From Streptomyces finlayi (GTDB lineage Bacteria; Actinomycetota; Actinomycetes; Streptomycetales; Streptomycetaceae), in NCBI RefSeq assembly GCF_014216315.1, contig NZ_CP045702.1, positions 5,394,001 to 5,458,000 of the forward strand: a stretch of 64,000 nucleotides of DNA, given 5' to 3'. Position numbers and translations under genes: made by a program. Shown one piece after another: positions 1-7,355 of this stretch. Under the pieces are notes generated by a model, which did no database searches, was not told the origin of the DNA, and worked only from the letters and a program-made list of their open reading frames with translations. Position 1 is the stretch's first letter; every line of letters starts with the position of its first letter.

Positions 1-1
1 G

Positions 2-1615
2 CAGGGCCGGGTCGTCGCCGAGAAGCGCCCCTACGTCCACTCCGTTGGCCACTGCTCGCGCTGCAAGACGACGGTCGAGCCGCGTCTGTCGCTCCAGTGG
101 TGGGTCAAGGTCGAGACGCTCGCCAAGGCCGCGGGCGACGCGGTCCGCGACGGGCGCGTCGAGCTGCACCCGAAGGAGATGGAGAAGCGGTACTTCGACT
201 GGGTCGACAACCTCAACGACTGGTGCATCTCGCGCCAGTTGTGGTGGGGCCACCGCATTCCCGTCTGGTACGGCCCCGACGGCGAGGTCGTCTGCGTCGG
301 ACCGGACGAGGAGCCGCCGAGCGGCGAGGGCTGGACCCAGGACCCTGACGTCCTCGACACCTGGTTCTCCTCCGGCCTGTGGCCGTTCTCCACGCTGGGC
401 TGGCCCCAGGAGACGCCCGACCTCAAGAAGTTCTATTCGACCGACGTCCTGCTCACCGGCCACGACATCATCTTCTTCTGGGTCGTCCGGATGATGATGT
501 TCGGCCTGTACGCGATGGACGGCGAGGTTCCGTTCAAGACCGTCTCCCTGACCGGCCTCGTCCGCGACGAGTTCGGCAAGAAGATGTCCAAGTCCAACCC
601 GAACGCGGTCGACCCGCTGGACTGGATGGACAACTACGGCTCCGACGCCGTCCGTTTCACCCTCGCCAAGGGCGCCAACCCCGGTGCGGACGTGCCGATC
701 GGCGAGGACTGGGTCCAGGCGTCCCGTAACTTCGCCAACAAGATCTGGAACGCGACCCGCTTCGCGATGATGAACGGCGCGACCGTCGAGGGTCCGCTGC
801 CTCCCGTCGAGGAGATGTCCGCGACCGACCGCTGGGTTCTGTCGCGGCTCAACGCGACGGTCGCCGAGGTCGACGCGCTGTACGACGACTTCCAGTTCGC
901 CAAGCTCAGCGAGGCGCTCTACCACTTCGCGTGGGACGAGGTCTTCGACTGGTACGTCGAGCTGTCCAAGACGACGTTCTTCGCCGGCGGCGAGCAGGCC
1001 AAGGTGTCCGCCCGCGTCCTCGGCGAGGTCCTGGACGTGACGCTCCGGGTCCTGCACCCGATCGTCCCGTTCGTCACGGAGCAGCTCTGGACGACCCTCA
1101 CCGGCGGCGAGTCCCTCGTCGTCGCCGACTGGCCCACCGACTCCGGCTTCCGCGACCCCGCCGCGGAGAAGGAGATCGAGCTGGTCCAGCAGGTCGTCAC
1201 CGAGGTCCGCAGGTTCCGCTCCGACCAGGGGCTCCAGCCGGGCCAGAAGGTTCCGGCCCAGCTGACCCTGACCGGTACGGCGCTCGCCCCGCACGAGGCG
1301 GCCATCCGTCAGCTGCTGCGTCTCCAGCCCGCCGAGGAGGGCTTCCAGGCCACGGCGACGCTGCCGGTCGCGGGCGCCACCGTGGCGCTCGACCTCTCCG
1401 GCACGATCGACGTCGCTGCGGAGCGCAAGCGCCTGACGAAGGACCTGGACGCGGCCCGGTCCGAGGTCAAGCAGGCCAACGGCAAGCTCGGCAACGAGGC
1501 GTTCGTGGCGAAGGCCCCGGAGCACGTCGTCGAGAAGATCCGTGGCCGCCTGACCAAGGCCGAGGCGGACATCGCGCGAATCCAGGGACAGCTGGACAGC
1601 CTGCCCGCAGCCTGA
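2..1615 (+). CDS. valS: Valine--tRNA ligase, C-terminal part (5' end outside window)
   Basis: Charges tRNA-Val with valine in the cytoplasm. The visible 537 codons cover the end of the class I catalytic core, the anticodon-binding domain and the C-terminal arm. Seen directly: WCISRQLWWGHRIPVW shortly after the window start, DVLDTWFSSGLWP, and the signature KMSKS at 581-595 that stabilises the ATP transition state. The last 60 or so residues are charged and heptad-like (KRLTKDLDAARSEV onwards), matching the coiled-coil arm of ValRS that contacts the tRNA. The reading frame is open from base 2, so the gene begins upstream. It ends in TGA just before a perfect hairpin. The family assignment is secure. 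Confidence 0.97.
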   Translation, partial: QGRVVAEKRPYVHSVGHCSRCKTTVEPRLSLQWWVKVETLAKAAGDAVRDGRVELHPKEMEKRYFDWVDNLNDWCISRQLWWGHRIPVWYGPDGEVVCVGPDEEPPSGEGWTQDPDVLDTWFSSGLWPFSTLGWPQETPDLKKFYSTDVLLTGHDIIFFWVVRMMMFGLYAMDGEVPFKTVSLTGLVRDEFGKKMSKSNPNAVDPLDWMDNYGSDAVRFTLAKGANPGADVPIGEDWVQASRNFANKIWNATRFAMMNGATVEGPLPPVEEMSATDRWVLSRLNATVAEVDALYDDFQFAKLSEALYHFAWDEVFDWYVELSKTTFFAGGEQAKVSARVLGEVLDVTLRVLHPIVPFVTEQLWTTLTGGESLVVADWPTDSGFRDPAAEKEIELVQQVVTEVRRFRSDQGLQPGQKVPAQLTLTGTALAPHEAAIRQLLRLQPAEEGFQATATLPVAGATVALDLSGTIDVAAERKRLTKDLDAARSEVKQANGKLGNEAFVAKAPEHVVEKIRGRLTKAEADIARIQGQLDSLPAA

Positions 1616-1624
1616 TCATCGCCC

Positions 1625-1662
1625 ACGAGTAAGGCCCGGACCTCGGTCCGGGCCTTACTCGT
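1625..1662. terminator. Terminator hairpin after valS
   Basis: A perfect inverted repeat of about 16 bp (arms start ACGAGTAAGGCCCGG) with a six-base loop, directly after the valS stop. There is no long T-run, as usual in Streptomyces. It separates valS from folC. Confidence 0.8.
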
Positions 1663-1717
1663 ACTGCGGAGAAGGAGTGGGGGAGGGCGGGTAGCGGGCC
1701 GTGTCGGTGGTCCTCCG

Positions 1718-1729
1718 TAGACTGGTCCC
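1718..1729 (+). promoter_or_regulatory. -10 box (TAGACT) placed for a leaderless folC mRNA
   Basis: TAGACT lies at 1718-1723, followed by exactly six bases and the GTG start of folC. With the last base of the -10 at -7, transcription would begin at the G of GTG. No convincing -35 is seen. The same geometry recurs upstream of several other genes in this window. Confidence 0.5.
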
Positions 1730-3232
1730 GTGACCGAGCAGCCCGACCCCAGCGACAACAGCTTCGACGAGATCGTCGACGCCGAGACCCAGCGCGACCC
1801 CGACCTGGCGGTGATCGAGGCCGGGAGCCGCACACTGCGCACCCATTCGGGACCGCCGGAGGGCGCCGAGGTTCCCACCCGTCCCACCGACCCGGAGACC
1901 GACAAGGCACTGCGCGCCGTCGAGCGGGAGCTCGCCGGCCGCTGGGGCGAGACCAAGCTCGAACCGTCGGTGACCCGCATCGCGGCACTGATGGACGTGC
2001 TCGGTGACCCGCAGCGCGCGTACCCCTCCATCCACATCACGGGGACCAACGGCAAGACGAGCACGGCCCGCATGATCGAGGGCCTGCTGAACGCCTTCGA
2101 CCTGCGCACCGGCCGCTACACCTCGCCGCACGTCCAGTCGATCACCGAGCGGATCAGCCTGGACGGCGCCCCGGTCGAGGCCGAGCGCTTCATCGAGACG
2201 TACGAGGACATCAAGCCGTACGTCGAGATGGTCGACGCCCAGCAGGAGATCCGGCTGTCGTTCTTCGAGGTGCTGACGGGCATGGCGTACGCGGCCTTCG
2301 CCGACGCGCCGGTCGATGTCGCGGTCGTCGAGGTCGGCATGGGCGGCACCTGGGACGCGACGAACGTCATCGACGCCACGGTCGCGGTCGTCACCCCCAT
2401 CTCGCTGGACCACACGGACCGCCTCGGCAACACGCCCGCGGAGATCGCGGGGGAGAAGGCCGGCGTCATCAAGCAGGACGCGACGGTCATCCTGGCGCAG
2501 CAGCCCGTGGACGCAGCTCAGGTGATGCTGAAGAAGGCCGTCGAGGTGGACGCCACCGTGGCCCGCGAGGGCATGGAGTTCGGCATCGTCTCCCGGGAGA
2601 TCGCGGTCGGAGGCCAGTTCCTGACCCTGCGCGGACTCGGCGGCGAGTACGACGGGATCTTCCTCCCGCTGTACGGCGCCCACCAGGCCCGCAACGCGGC
2701 GGTCGCGCTCGCCGCGGTCGAGGCCTTCTTCGGCATCGGCTCCGAGCGGAGCGGCTCGCTGGGCATCGAGGCGGTCCGCAAGGCGTTCGCCTCGGTCGTC
2801 TCGCCGGGCCGCCTCGAAGTCATGCGCAGCAGCCCGACCGTGGTCCTGGACGCCGCCCACAACCCTGCGGGCGCCCGCGCCGCAGCGGAAGGGCTGACGG
2901 AGGCGTTCAGCTTCTCGCGGCTCATCGGAGTGGTCGGCACGAGCGGCGACAAGGACGTCCGGGGGCTGCTCGAAGCCTTCGAGCCGATCTTCGCCGAGAT
3001 CGTCATCACGCAGAACTCCAGCGGTCGTGCGATGAACGTGGACGAGCTGGCCGCGATCGCCGTGGAGGTCTTCGGCAACGACCGCGTGCAGGTCGAGCCG
3101 CGCCTCGACGACGCGCTGGAGGCGGCGATCACCCTGGCCGAGGAAGAGGACGAGTACGCGGGAGCGGGCGTCCTCGTGACCGGTTCCGTGATCACCGTCG
3201 GCGAGGCCCGACTGCTTCTGGGAAGGGGCTGA
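1730..3232 (+). CDS. folC: Bifunctional folylpolyglutamate synthase/dihydrofolate synthase
   Basis: A Mur-ligase-type enzyme that adds glutamate to (dihydro)folates using ATP. The product is 500 aa. An N-terminal acidic stretch of about 60 residues precedes the conserved core, which makes the protein longer than E. coli FolC (about 420 aa). The P-loop HITGTNGKTSTARMI is near residue 102, followed by GRYTSPH, VEVGMGGTWDATNV and the Mur-type HTDRLGNTPAEIA. The C-terminal glutamate-ligase domain contains VVLDAAHNPAG and VGTSGDKD. The GTG start is supported by the adjacent -10 box, which predicts a leaderless transcript; there is no Shine-Dalgarno. The next gene starts two bases after the stop, so the two are probably co-transcribed. 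Confidence 0.95.
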   Translation: MTEQPDPSDNSFDEIVDAETQRDPDLAVIEAGSRTLRTHSGPPEGAEVPTRPTDPETDKALRAVERELAGRWGETKLEPSVTRIAALMDVLGDPQRAYPSIHITGTNGKTSTARMIEGLLNAFDLRTGRYTSPHVQSITERISLDGAPVEAERFIETYEDIKPYVEMVDAQQEIRLSFFEVLTGMAYAAFADAPVDVAVVEVGMGGTWDATNVIDATVAVVTPISLDHTDRLGNTPAEIAGEKAGVIKQDATVILAQQPVDAAQVMLKKAVEVDATVAREGMEFGIVSREIAVGGQFLTLRGLGGEYDGIFLPLYGAHQARNAAVALAAVEAFFGIGSERSGSLGIEAVRKAFASVVSPGRLEVMRSSPTVVLDAAHNPAGARAAAEGLTEAFSFSRLIGVVGTSGDKDVRGLLEAFEPIFAEIVITQNSSGRAMNVDELAAIAVEVFGNDRVQVEPRLDDALEAAITLAEEEDEYAGAGVLVTGSVITVGEARLLLGRG

Positions 3233-3234
3233 CC

Positions 3235-3591
3235 GTGCGTATGCTCTGCGCGTCGACACTGATCGGCGAGTTCTTCGTCATCGGCTTCGCCGGCCTGGTG
3301 GCCATGAAGTCGGACGGCCTGTCCACGGCCACGGTGTGGACGGTCTGCGGCATCGGCATGGTGCTCTCCGTGCTCCTCTGCGGCCTCATCACCCGCCCCG
3401 GCGGCGTACAGCTGGGCTGGGCGTTCCAGATCGCCCTGGTGCTGAGCGGCTTCTTCGTCCCGGCGATGTTCGTCCTCGGTCTGGCCTTCGGCGCCCTGTG
3501 GTGGGCCTCCGTGCACTACGGGCGCAAGATCGACGAGGCGAAGGCCAGGTGGGCGGCGCAGGAGGCGGCACAGACCCCGGCGGCGGGCTGA
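3235..3591 (+). CDS. DUF4233 family small membrane protein
   Basis: A 118-aa protein with about four hydrophobic segments (residues around 8-25, 32-52, 62-80 and 82-95) and a basic, Ala/Glu-rich cytoplasmic tail (YGRKIDEAKARWAAQEAA). It matches the DUF4233 proteins that sit immediately after folC in actinobacteria. The function is unknown. The start is a GTG two bases after the folC stop, with a GGAAGGGG ribosome-binding site inside the end of folC, which suggests translational coupling. ATG at 3241 is a possible alternative start. Confidence 0.85.
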   Translation: MRMLCASTLIGEFFVIGFAGLVAMKSDGLSTATVWTVCGIGMVLSVLLCGLITRPGGVQLGWAFQIALVLSGFFVPAMFVLGLAFGALWWASVHYGRKIDEAKARWAAQEAAQTPAAG

Positions 3592-3598
3592 TGTCCAT

Positions 3599-3626
3599 CG
3601 TGCCGTCGCCCGTCGGTGACGGCACG
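3599..3626. terminator. Hairpin between the DUF4233 gene and ndk
   Basis: CGTGCCGTC pairs with GACGGCACG around an eight-to-ten-base loop, eight bases after the stop codon. It probably ends the folC transcript. A TAATCT -10-like element at 3661-3666 may start ndk transcription downstream. Confidence 0.6.
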
Positions 3627-3705
3627 TAAACCCGGCCGCCGGCCCGTTCGGGTACCCCTGTAATCTCGCTTTTCACCGCACCCGTATGCCTGCAAGGAGC
3701 CGTAC

Positions 3706-4119
3706 ATGACTCAGCGCACCCTCGTCCTTCTGAAGCCCGACGCCGTCCGGCGTGGGCTGATCGGCGAGATCGTCGGCCGCATCGAGCGCAAGGCCGGCTG
3801 GCAGATCACCGCGCTGGAGCTGCGCACGCTCGACCAGGAGACTCTGGAGCAGCACTACGGGGAGCACAAGGGCCGTCCGTTCTACGAGCCGCTCGTCGAG
3901 TTCATGGCATCCGGCCCCGTCGTCGCTCTTGTGGCCGAAGGCGAGCGGGTGATCGAGGGCGTCCGCGCCCTCGCCGGTCCGACCGACCCGATCGCCGCCG
4001 CGCCCGGCTCGATCCGTGGTGACTTCGGCTCCATCACCCGCGAGAACCTCATCCACGCCTCGGACTCCGCGGAGTCCGCAGAGCGAGAACTGAAGCTGTT
4101 CTTTCCCGGACTTTCCTGA
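3706..4119 (+). CDS. ndk: Nucleoside diphosphate kinase
   Basis: Transfers the gamma phosphate of ATP to NDPs through a phospho-histidine intermediate, keeping NTP and dNTP pools balanced. The product is 137 aa, the normal length for bacterial Ndk. It begins TQRTLVLLKPDAVRRGLIGEI and contains the catalytic histidine in ENLIHASDS; GSIRGDFG is the usual nucleotide-binding segment. The ATG start at 3706 has a strong AAGGAG nine bases upstream. It stands alone between a hairpin and the mre cluster, as in other Streptomyces. Confidence 0.97.
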   Translation: MTQRTLVLLKPDAVRRGLIGEIVGRIERKAGWQITALELRTLDQETLEQHYGEHKGRPFYEPLVEFMASGPVVALVAEGERVIEGVRALAGPTDPIAAAPGSIRGDFGSITRENLIHASDSAESAERELKLFFPGLS

Positions 4120-4410
4120 CCTCGGATCAGCCAAACAGCGCTCATGACCTGGGGCGACCGAAGTAATTCGGCCGCCCTTCGGCATAGGGTCAGCGATCGC
4201 GGGAACGCATCCTTCCGACGTATCGTCACCATGAGTGGAGCGGGTACCCGTTCCACCCGCATTGGCGAAGGACCGTCGCGCTGTGTCCGTGCTCACGGCA
4301 CTACGATGGAAGCTTCCACGCCCACAGCGCCAACCTCGCCTACCAAAAACAAGCCAATCGCTTCAATTGGGAAGGCCCGACGCATCCTCATGGGGAACAA
4401 GGGGAACTCA

Positions 4411-5430
4411 ATGTCGTTCATCGGCCGTGACATGGCTATCGACCTCGGGACTGCCAACACGCTGGTGTACGTCAGGGGGCGCGGCATCGTTCTGAACGAG
4501 CCGTCCGTCGTGGCCATCAACACCAACACGGGCGGCATCCTCGCGGTCGGCTCCGAGGCCAAGAAGATGATCGGCCGCACGCCGGGCAACATCGTTGCCG
4601 TGCGGCCGCTGAAGGACGGCGTGATCGCCGACTTCGAGATCACGGAGCGCATGCTCCGCTACTTCATCCTCAAGATCCACAAGCGCCGCTATCTGGCCCG
4701 CCCCCGCGTCGTCGTCTGTGTGCCCTCCGGCATCACAGGGGTCGAGCGACGCGCCGTCATCGAAGCATCGACGCAGGCCGGCGCGCGTCAGGTGCACATC
4801 ATCGAGGAGCCCATGGCGGCTGCCATCGGCTCGGGCCTGCCGGTCCACGAGGCCACCGGGAACATGGTCGTCGACATCGGCGGCGGCACCACCGAGGTCG
4901 CGGTGATCTCGCTCGGCGGAATCGTCACTGCCCAGTCGATCCGGGTCGCCGGTGACGAACTGGACAACGCGATCATCCAGCACATCAAGAAGGAGTACTC
5001 GCTCCTCCTCGGTGAGCGGACCGCCGAACAGATCAAGATCACGATCGGTTCCGCGTACGAGCTGGAGAAGGACGAGCACACCGAGATCCGGGGCCGCGAC
5101 CTCGTATCGGGGCTCCCCAAGACCGTCGTCATCTCGGCCGCCGAGGTCCGCAAGGCCATCGAGGAGCCGGTCAACGCGATCGTCGACGCGGTGAAGACGA
5201 CGCTGGACAAGTGCCCGCCGGAGCTCTCCGGTGACGTCATGGACCGGGGCATCGTCCTCACCGGTGGCGGCGCGCTGCTGCGCGGTCTCGACGAGCGGCT
5301 CCGCCAGGAGACCGGCATGCCGATCCACATCGCCGAGGACCCGCTGGACTCCGTGGCGCTCGGCGCCGGCAAGTGCGTCGAGGAGTTCGAGGCGCTCCAG
5401 CAGGTGCTGGACGCCCAGCCGCGCAGGTGA
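4411..5430 (+). CDS. mreB: Rod shape-determining protein MreB
   Basis: A bacterial actin that forms membrane-associated filaments. In Streptomyces it acts mainly in spore wall assembly. The product is 339 aa. Phosphate 1 motif DLGTANTLVYV is at the N-terminus, phosphate 2 motif VVDIGGGTTEVAV in the middle, and the adenosine motif ILTGGGALLRGLDE near the end. The reading frame is open further upstream (to 4144), but ATG 4411 has AGGGGA six bases before it and gives the conserved MreB N-terminus, so the upstream part is taken as 5' untranslated region. That region (4120-4410) holds TAGGGT and TACGAT -10-like boxes near 4184 and 4304, so more than one promoter is likely. First gene of the mre cluster. 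Confidence 0.96.
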   Translation: MSFIGRDMAIDLGTANTLVYVRGRGIVLNEPSVVAINTNTGGILAVGSEAKKMIGRTPGNIVAVRPLKDGVIADFEITERMLRYFILKIHKRRYLARPRVVVCVPSGITGVERRAVIEASTQAGARQVHIIEEPMAAAIGSGLPVHEATGNMVVDIGGGTTEVAVISLGGIVTAQSIRVAGDELDNAIIQHIKKEYSLLLGERTAEQIKITIGSAYELEKDEHTEIRGRDLVSGLPKTVVISAAEVRKAIEEPVNAIVDAVKTTLDKCPPELSGDVMDRGIVLTGGGALLRGLDERLRQETGMPIHIAEDPLDSVALGAGKCVEEFEALQQVLDAQPRR

Positions 5431-5444
5431 CCGATCCCTCGGTC

Positions 5445-5474
5445 GGCCCCCACGCCCCGACGGGTGCGGGGGCC
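5445..5474 (+). terminator. GC-rich hairpin between mreB and mreC (possible attenuator)
   Basis: GGCCCCC-AC-GCCC pairs with GGGTGCGGGGGCC with one mismatch and one G-U pair, about 15 bases after the mreB stop. mreC follows 125 bp after mreB without a clear strong promoter, so this hairpin could give partial termination and make mreB more abundant than mreCD. Confidence 0.45.
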
Positions 5475-5555
5475 GGGCGGACGCTGCCGCCCCGCATGAC
5501 ACAACGTTGACATACAGGCACGAACATTCCGACGAGGAAGGCACGGCCGCCGCAC

Positions 5556-6638
5556 GTGAGGGACACACGAGAGAGCCGGCTGCTCCTGGTGCTGCTGATC
5601 GCCACCGCGTTCGCACTGATCACGGTGGACATCCGTGGCGGCGAGGAGTCACCGGTGGACGGCGCCCGGCAGGCCGCCGCAACGGTCTTCGGACCGGTCG
5701 AGAACGGCGTCGCGGCAGCAGTGGACCCGGTGGGCAACGCCATAGGCGCCGTACGGGATTCCGGTGACCGGCACGACCGGATCGCGGCCCTCGAACACGA
5801 GAACGCGGCGCTGAAGGCGAAGCTCGGCAGCGACGACCGCAACCGCAGCCGCGTCCGACAGCTCGACGCGATGATGAAGAACGCGGGCGCCGGGCAGTAC
5901 GGCATCAAGGCCGCCGAGGTCATCGCCATAGGAGCGGCCCAGGGCTTCTCCTGGACGATCACCATCGACGCCGGTGCCAACGACGGCCTCAAGCGCGACA
6001 TGACCGTACTCAACGGTGAGGGGCTGGTCGGCCGGGTCACCACCGTCGGACCGAACACCGCGACCGTCCTGCTGGCCAACGACCCCGACTTCACCGTCGG
6101 CACCCGGATGGAGAAGACCGACGAACTCGGCTTCGCCACCGGCCAGGGTTCACGGCCGCTCTCGGTCCAGTTCCTCAACGGCAAGGCCAAGGTGAAGAAC
6201 GGCGACCGCCTCGTCACCTTCGGCTCAAGCAAGGACAAGCCGTTCGTGCCCGGAGTCCCCGTCGGTGAGGTCGTCCGCGTCGACCCGTCCGGCGGCGCCC
6301 TGACCCGGACGGTCTACGTGAAGCCGTACGTCGGCTTCACCAAGCTCGACATCGTCGGCATCGTCGTCCAGGCACCGCGCGAGGACCCCCGCGACATGGT
6401 CCTGCCCAAGCAGCCGAAGAAGCCCGAGAAGCCCAAGCCCACACCGACGGTCACGGTCACCCTCCAGCCCAACGGCGACCTCGTCGACGGCAGCGGAAAG
6501 GTCGTCGGGAACGTCAACGAGACCGACAAACCCGCGGAGAACCCCGCCGACCCGCAGGGCAACGCCGACCCCGCCGACCCGCAGGGCAACGCCGACCCGG
6601 CCGATCCCGCCGGCAACACCGCACCCGACCAGGAGTAG
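5556..6638 (+). CDS. mreC: Rod shape-determining protein MreC
   Basis: A periplasm-side scaffold of the elongasome that binds PBP2 and MreD. The product is 360 aa. It has one N-terminal membrane segment (LLLVLLIATAFALITVDI, about residues 7-24), then a predicted coiled-coil helix (DRIAALEHENAALKAKLG, about 71-88), then the beta-rich MreC core with GEGLVGRVTTVGPNTATVLL. The C-terminal 90 residues are an extracytoplasmic Pro/Asn/Asp-rich tail with a tandem nine-residue repeat (ADPQGNADP). The start is GTG at 5556, with a GAGGAAGG site some 17 bases upstream. mreD follows 11 bp after the stop. Confidence 0.93.
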   Translation: MRDTRESRLLLVLLIATAFALITVDIRGGEESPVDGARQAAATVFGPVENGVAAAVDPVGNAIGAVRDSGDRHDRIAALEHENAALKAKLGSDDRNRSRVRQLDAMMKNAGAGQYGIKAAEVIAIGAAQGFSWTITIDAGANDGLKRDMTVLNGEGLVGRVTTVGPNTATVLLANDPDFTVGTRMEKTDELGFATGQGSRPLSVQFLNGKAKVKNGDRLVTFGSSKDKPFVPGVPVGEVVRVDPSGGALTRTVYVKPYVGFTKLDIVGIVVQAPREDPRDMVLPKQPKKPEKPKPTPTVTVTLQPNGDLVDGSGKVVGNVNETDKPAENPADPQGNADPADPQGNADPADPAGNTAPDQE

Positions 6639-6649
6639 AGCTGATCCCC

Positions 6650-7318
6650 ATGCGCCTCAACCGGACTCTGCTCTCCGTCGCCCTGGTCGTGTTCGCCCTC
6701 GTCGTCCAGGTATCCGTACTCGCCCGGCTCCAGCTCCCCGGCGCCGTCCCCGACCTGCTGCTGCTCGTCGTGGTCGCCCTCGCCCTCGTCTACGGGCACG
6801 TCAGCGGCGCCCTCATCGGCTTCGGCGCGGGGCTCCTCGCCGATCTGGCACCTCCCGCCGACCACGCCGCCGGGCGCTACGCCCTGGTGCTCTGCATCAT
6901 CGGCTACCTCGTGGGCCTGGCCAGGCCGGAGAACGGGCAGCTCAAGTCGGCGTTCGTCCCGATGGCCGTCGTCGTCGCCGCGGCCGTCGGATCGACCCTG
7001 CTGTACGCGGGTGTCGGCGCCCTCGTCGGTGACACGGCCGCCCGCCATGTTGGCCTGGGCAGTCTGCTGTTCACCGCCGCGGTCTACGATCTGCTCCTCG
7101 CGCCGTTCACCGTGCCGCTCTTCATGGCGATCGCCAGACGTACCGACAACGACCCGCTCGCCGAGAGTTCGAGCGGCGGCGGCGGCGGCGTCGCCGCCGG
7201 CTGGCTCTCCTCGGGCACAGGACTTCGTATCGGCAGCCAGCGCGGCGGACTGCGCGTCAAGGCCGCCCGCAACCGCGCCGCACGCGCCGGAAGGATCAAG
7301 GGGGTCAAGCGACTGTGA
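6650..7318 (+). CDS. mreD: Rod shape-determining protein MreD
   Basis: An integral membrane partner of MreC. The product is 222 aa with about five hydrophobic helices, beginning LLSVALVVFALVVQVSVLARL, then PDLLLLVVVALALVYG. The last 60 residues are a basic, Gly/Arg-rich cytoplasmic tail (GGGGGVAAGWL ... KAARNRAARAGRIKGVKRL), longer than in E. coli MreD. The ATG at 6650 follows a weak GAG-type ribosome-binding site. It is cotranscribed with mreC and with the PBP gene 37 bp downstream. Confidence 0.92.
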   Translation: MRLNRTLLSVALVVFALVVQVSVLARLQLPGAVPDLLLLVVVALALVYGHVSGALIGFGAGLLADLAPPADHAAGRYALVLCIIGYLVGLARPENGQLKSAFVPMAVVVAAAVGSTLLYAGVGALVGDTAARHVGLGSLLFTAAVYDLLLAPFTVPLFMAIARRTDNDPLAESSSGGGGGVAAGWLSSGTGLRIGSQRGGLRVKAARNRAARAGRIKGVKRL

Positions 7319-7355
7319 GGCCGGACCAGCACCTGACCACCACCGGGGGCGCCGC

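Noticed and set aside
4144..4410. N-terminal extension of MreB in the same frame
   Set aside because: The extension has no MreB similarity; ATG 4411 has a good ribosome-binding site and gives the conserved N-terminus.
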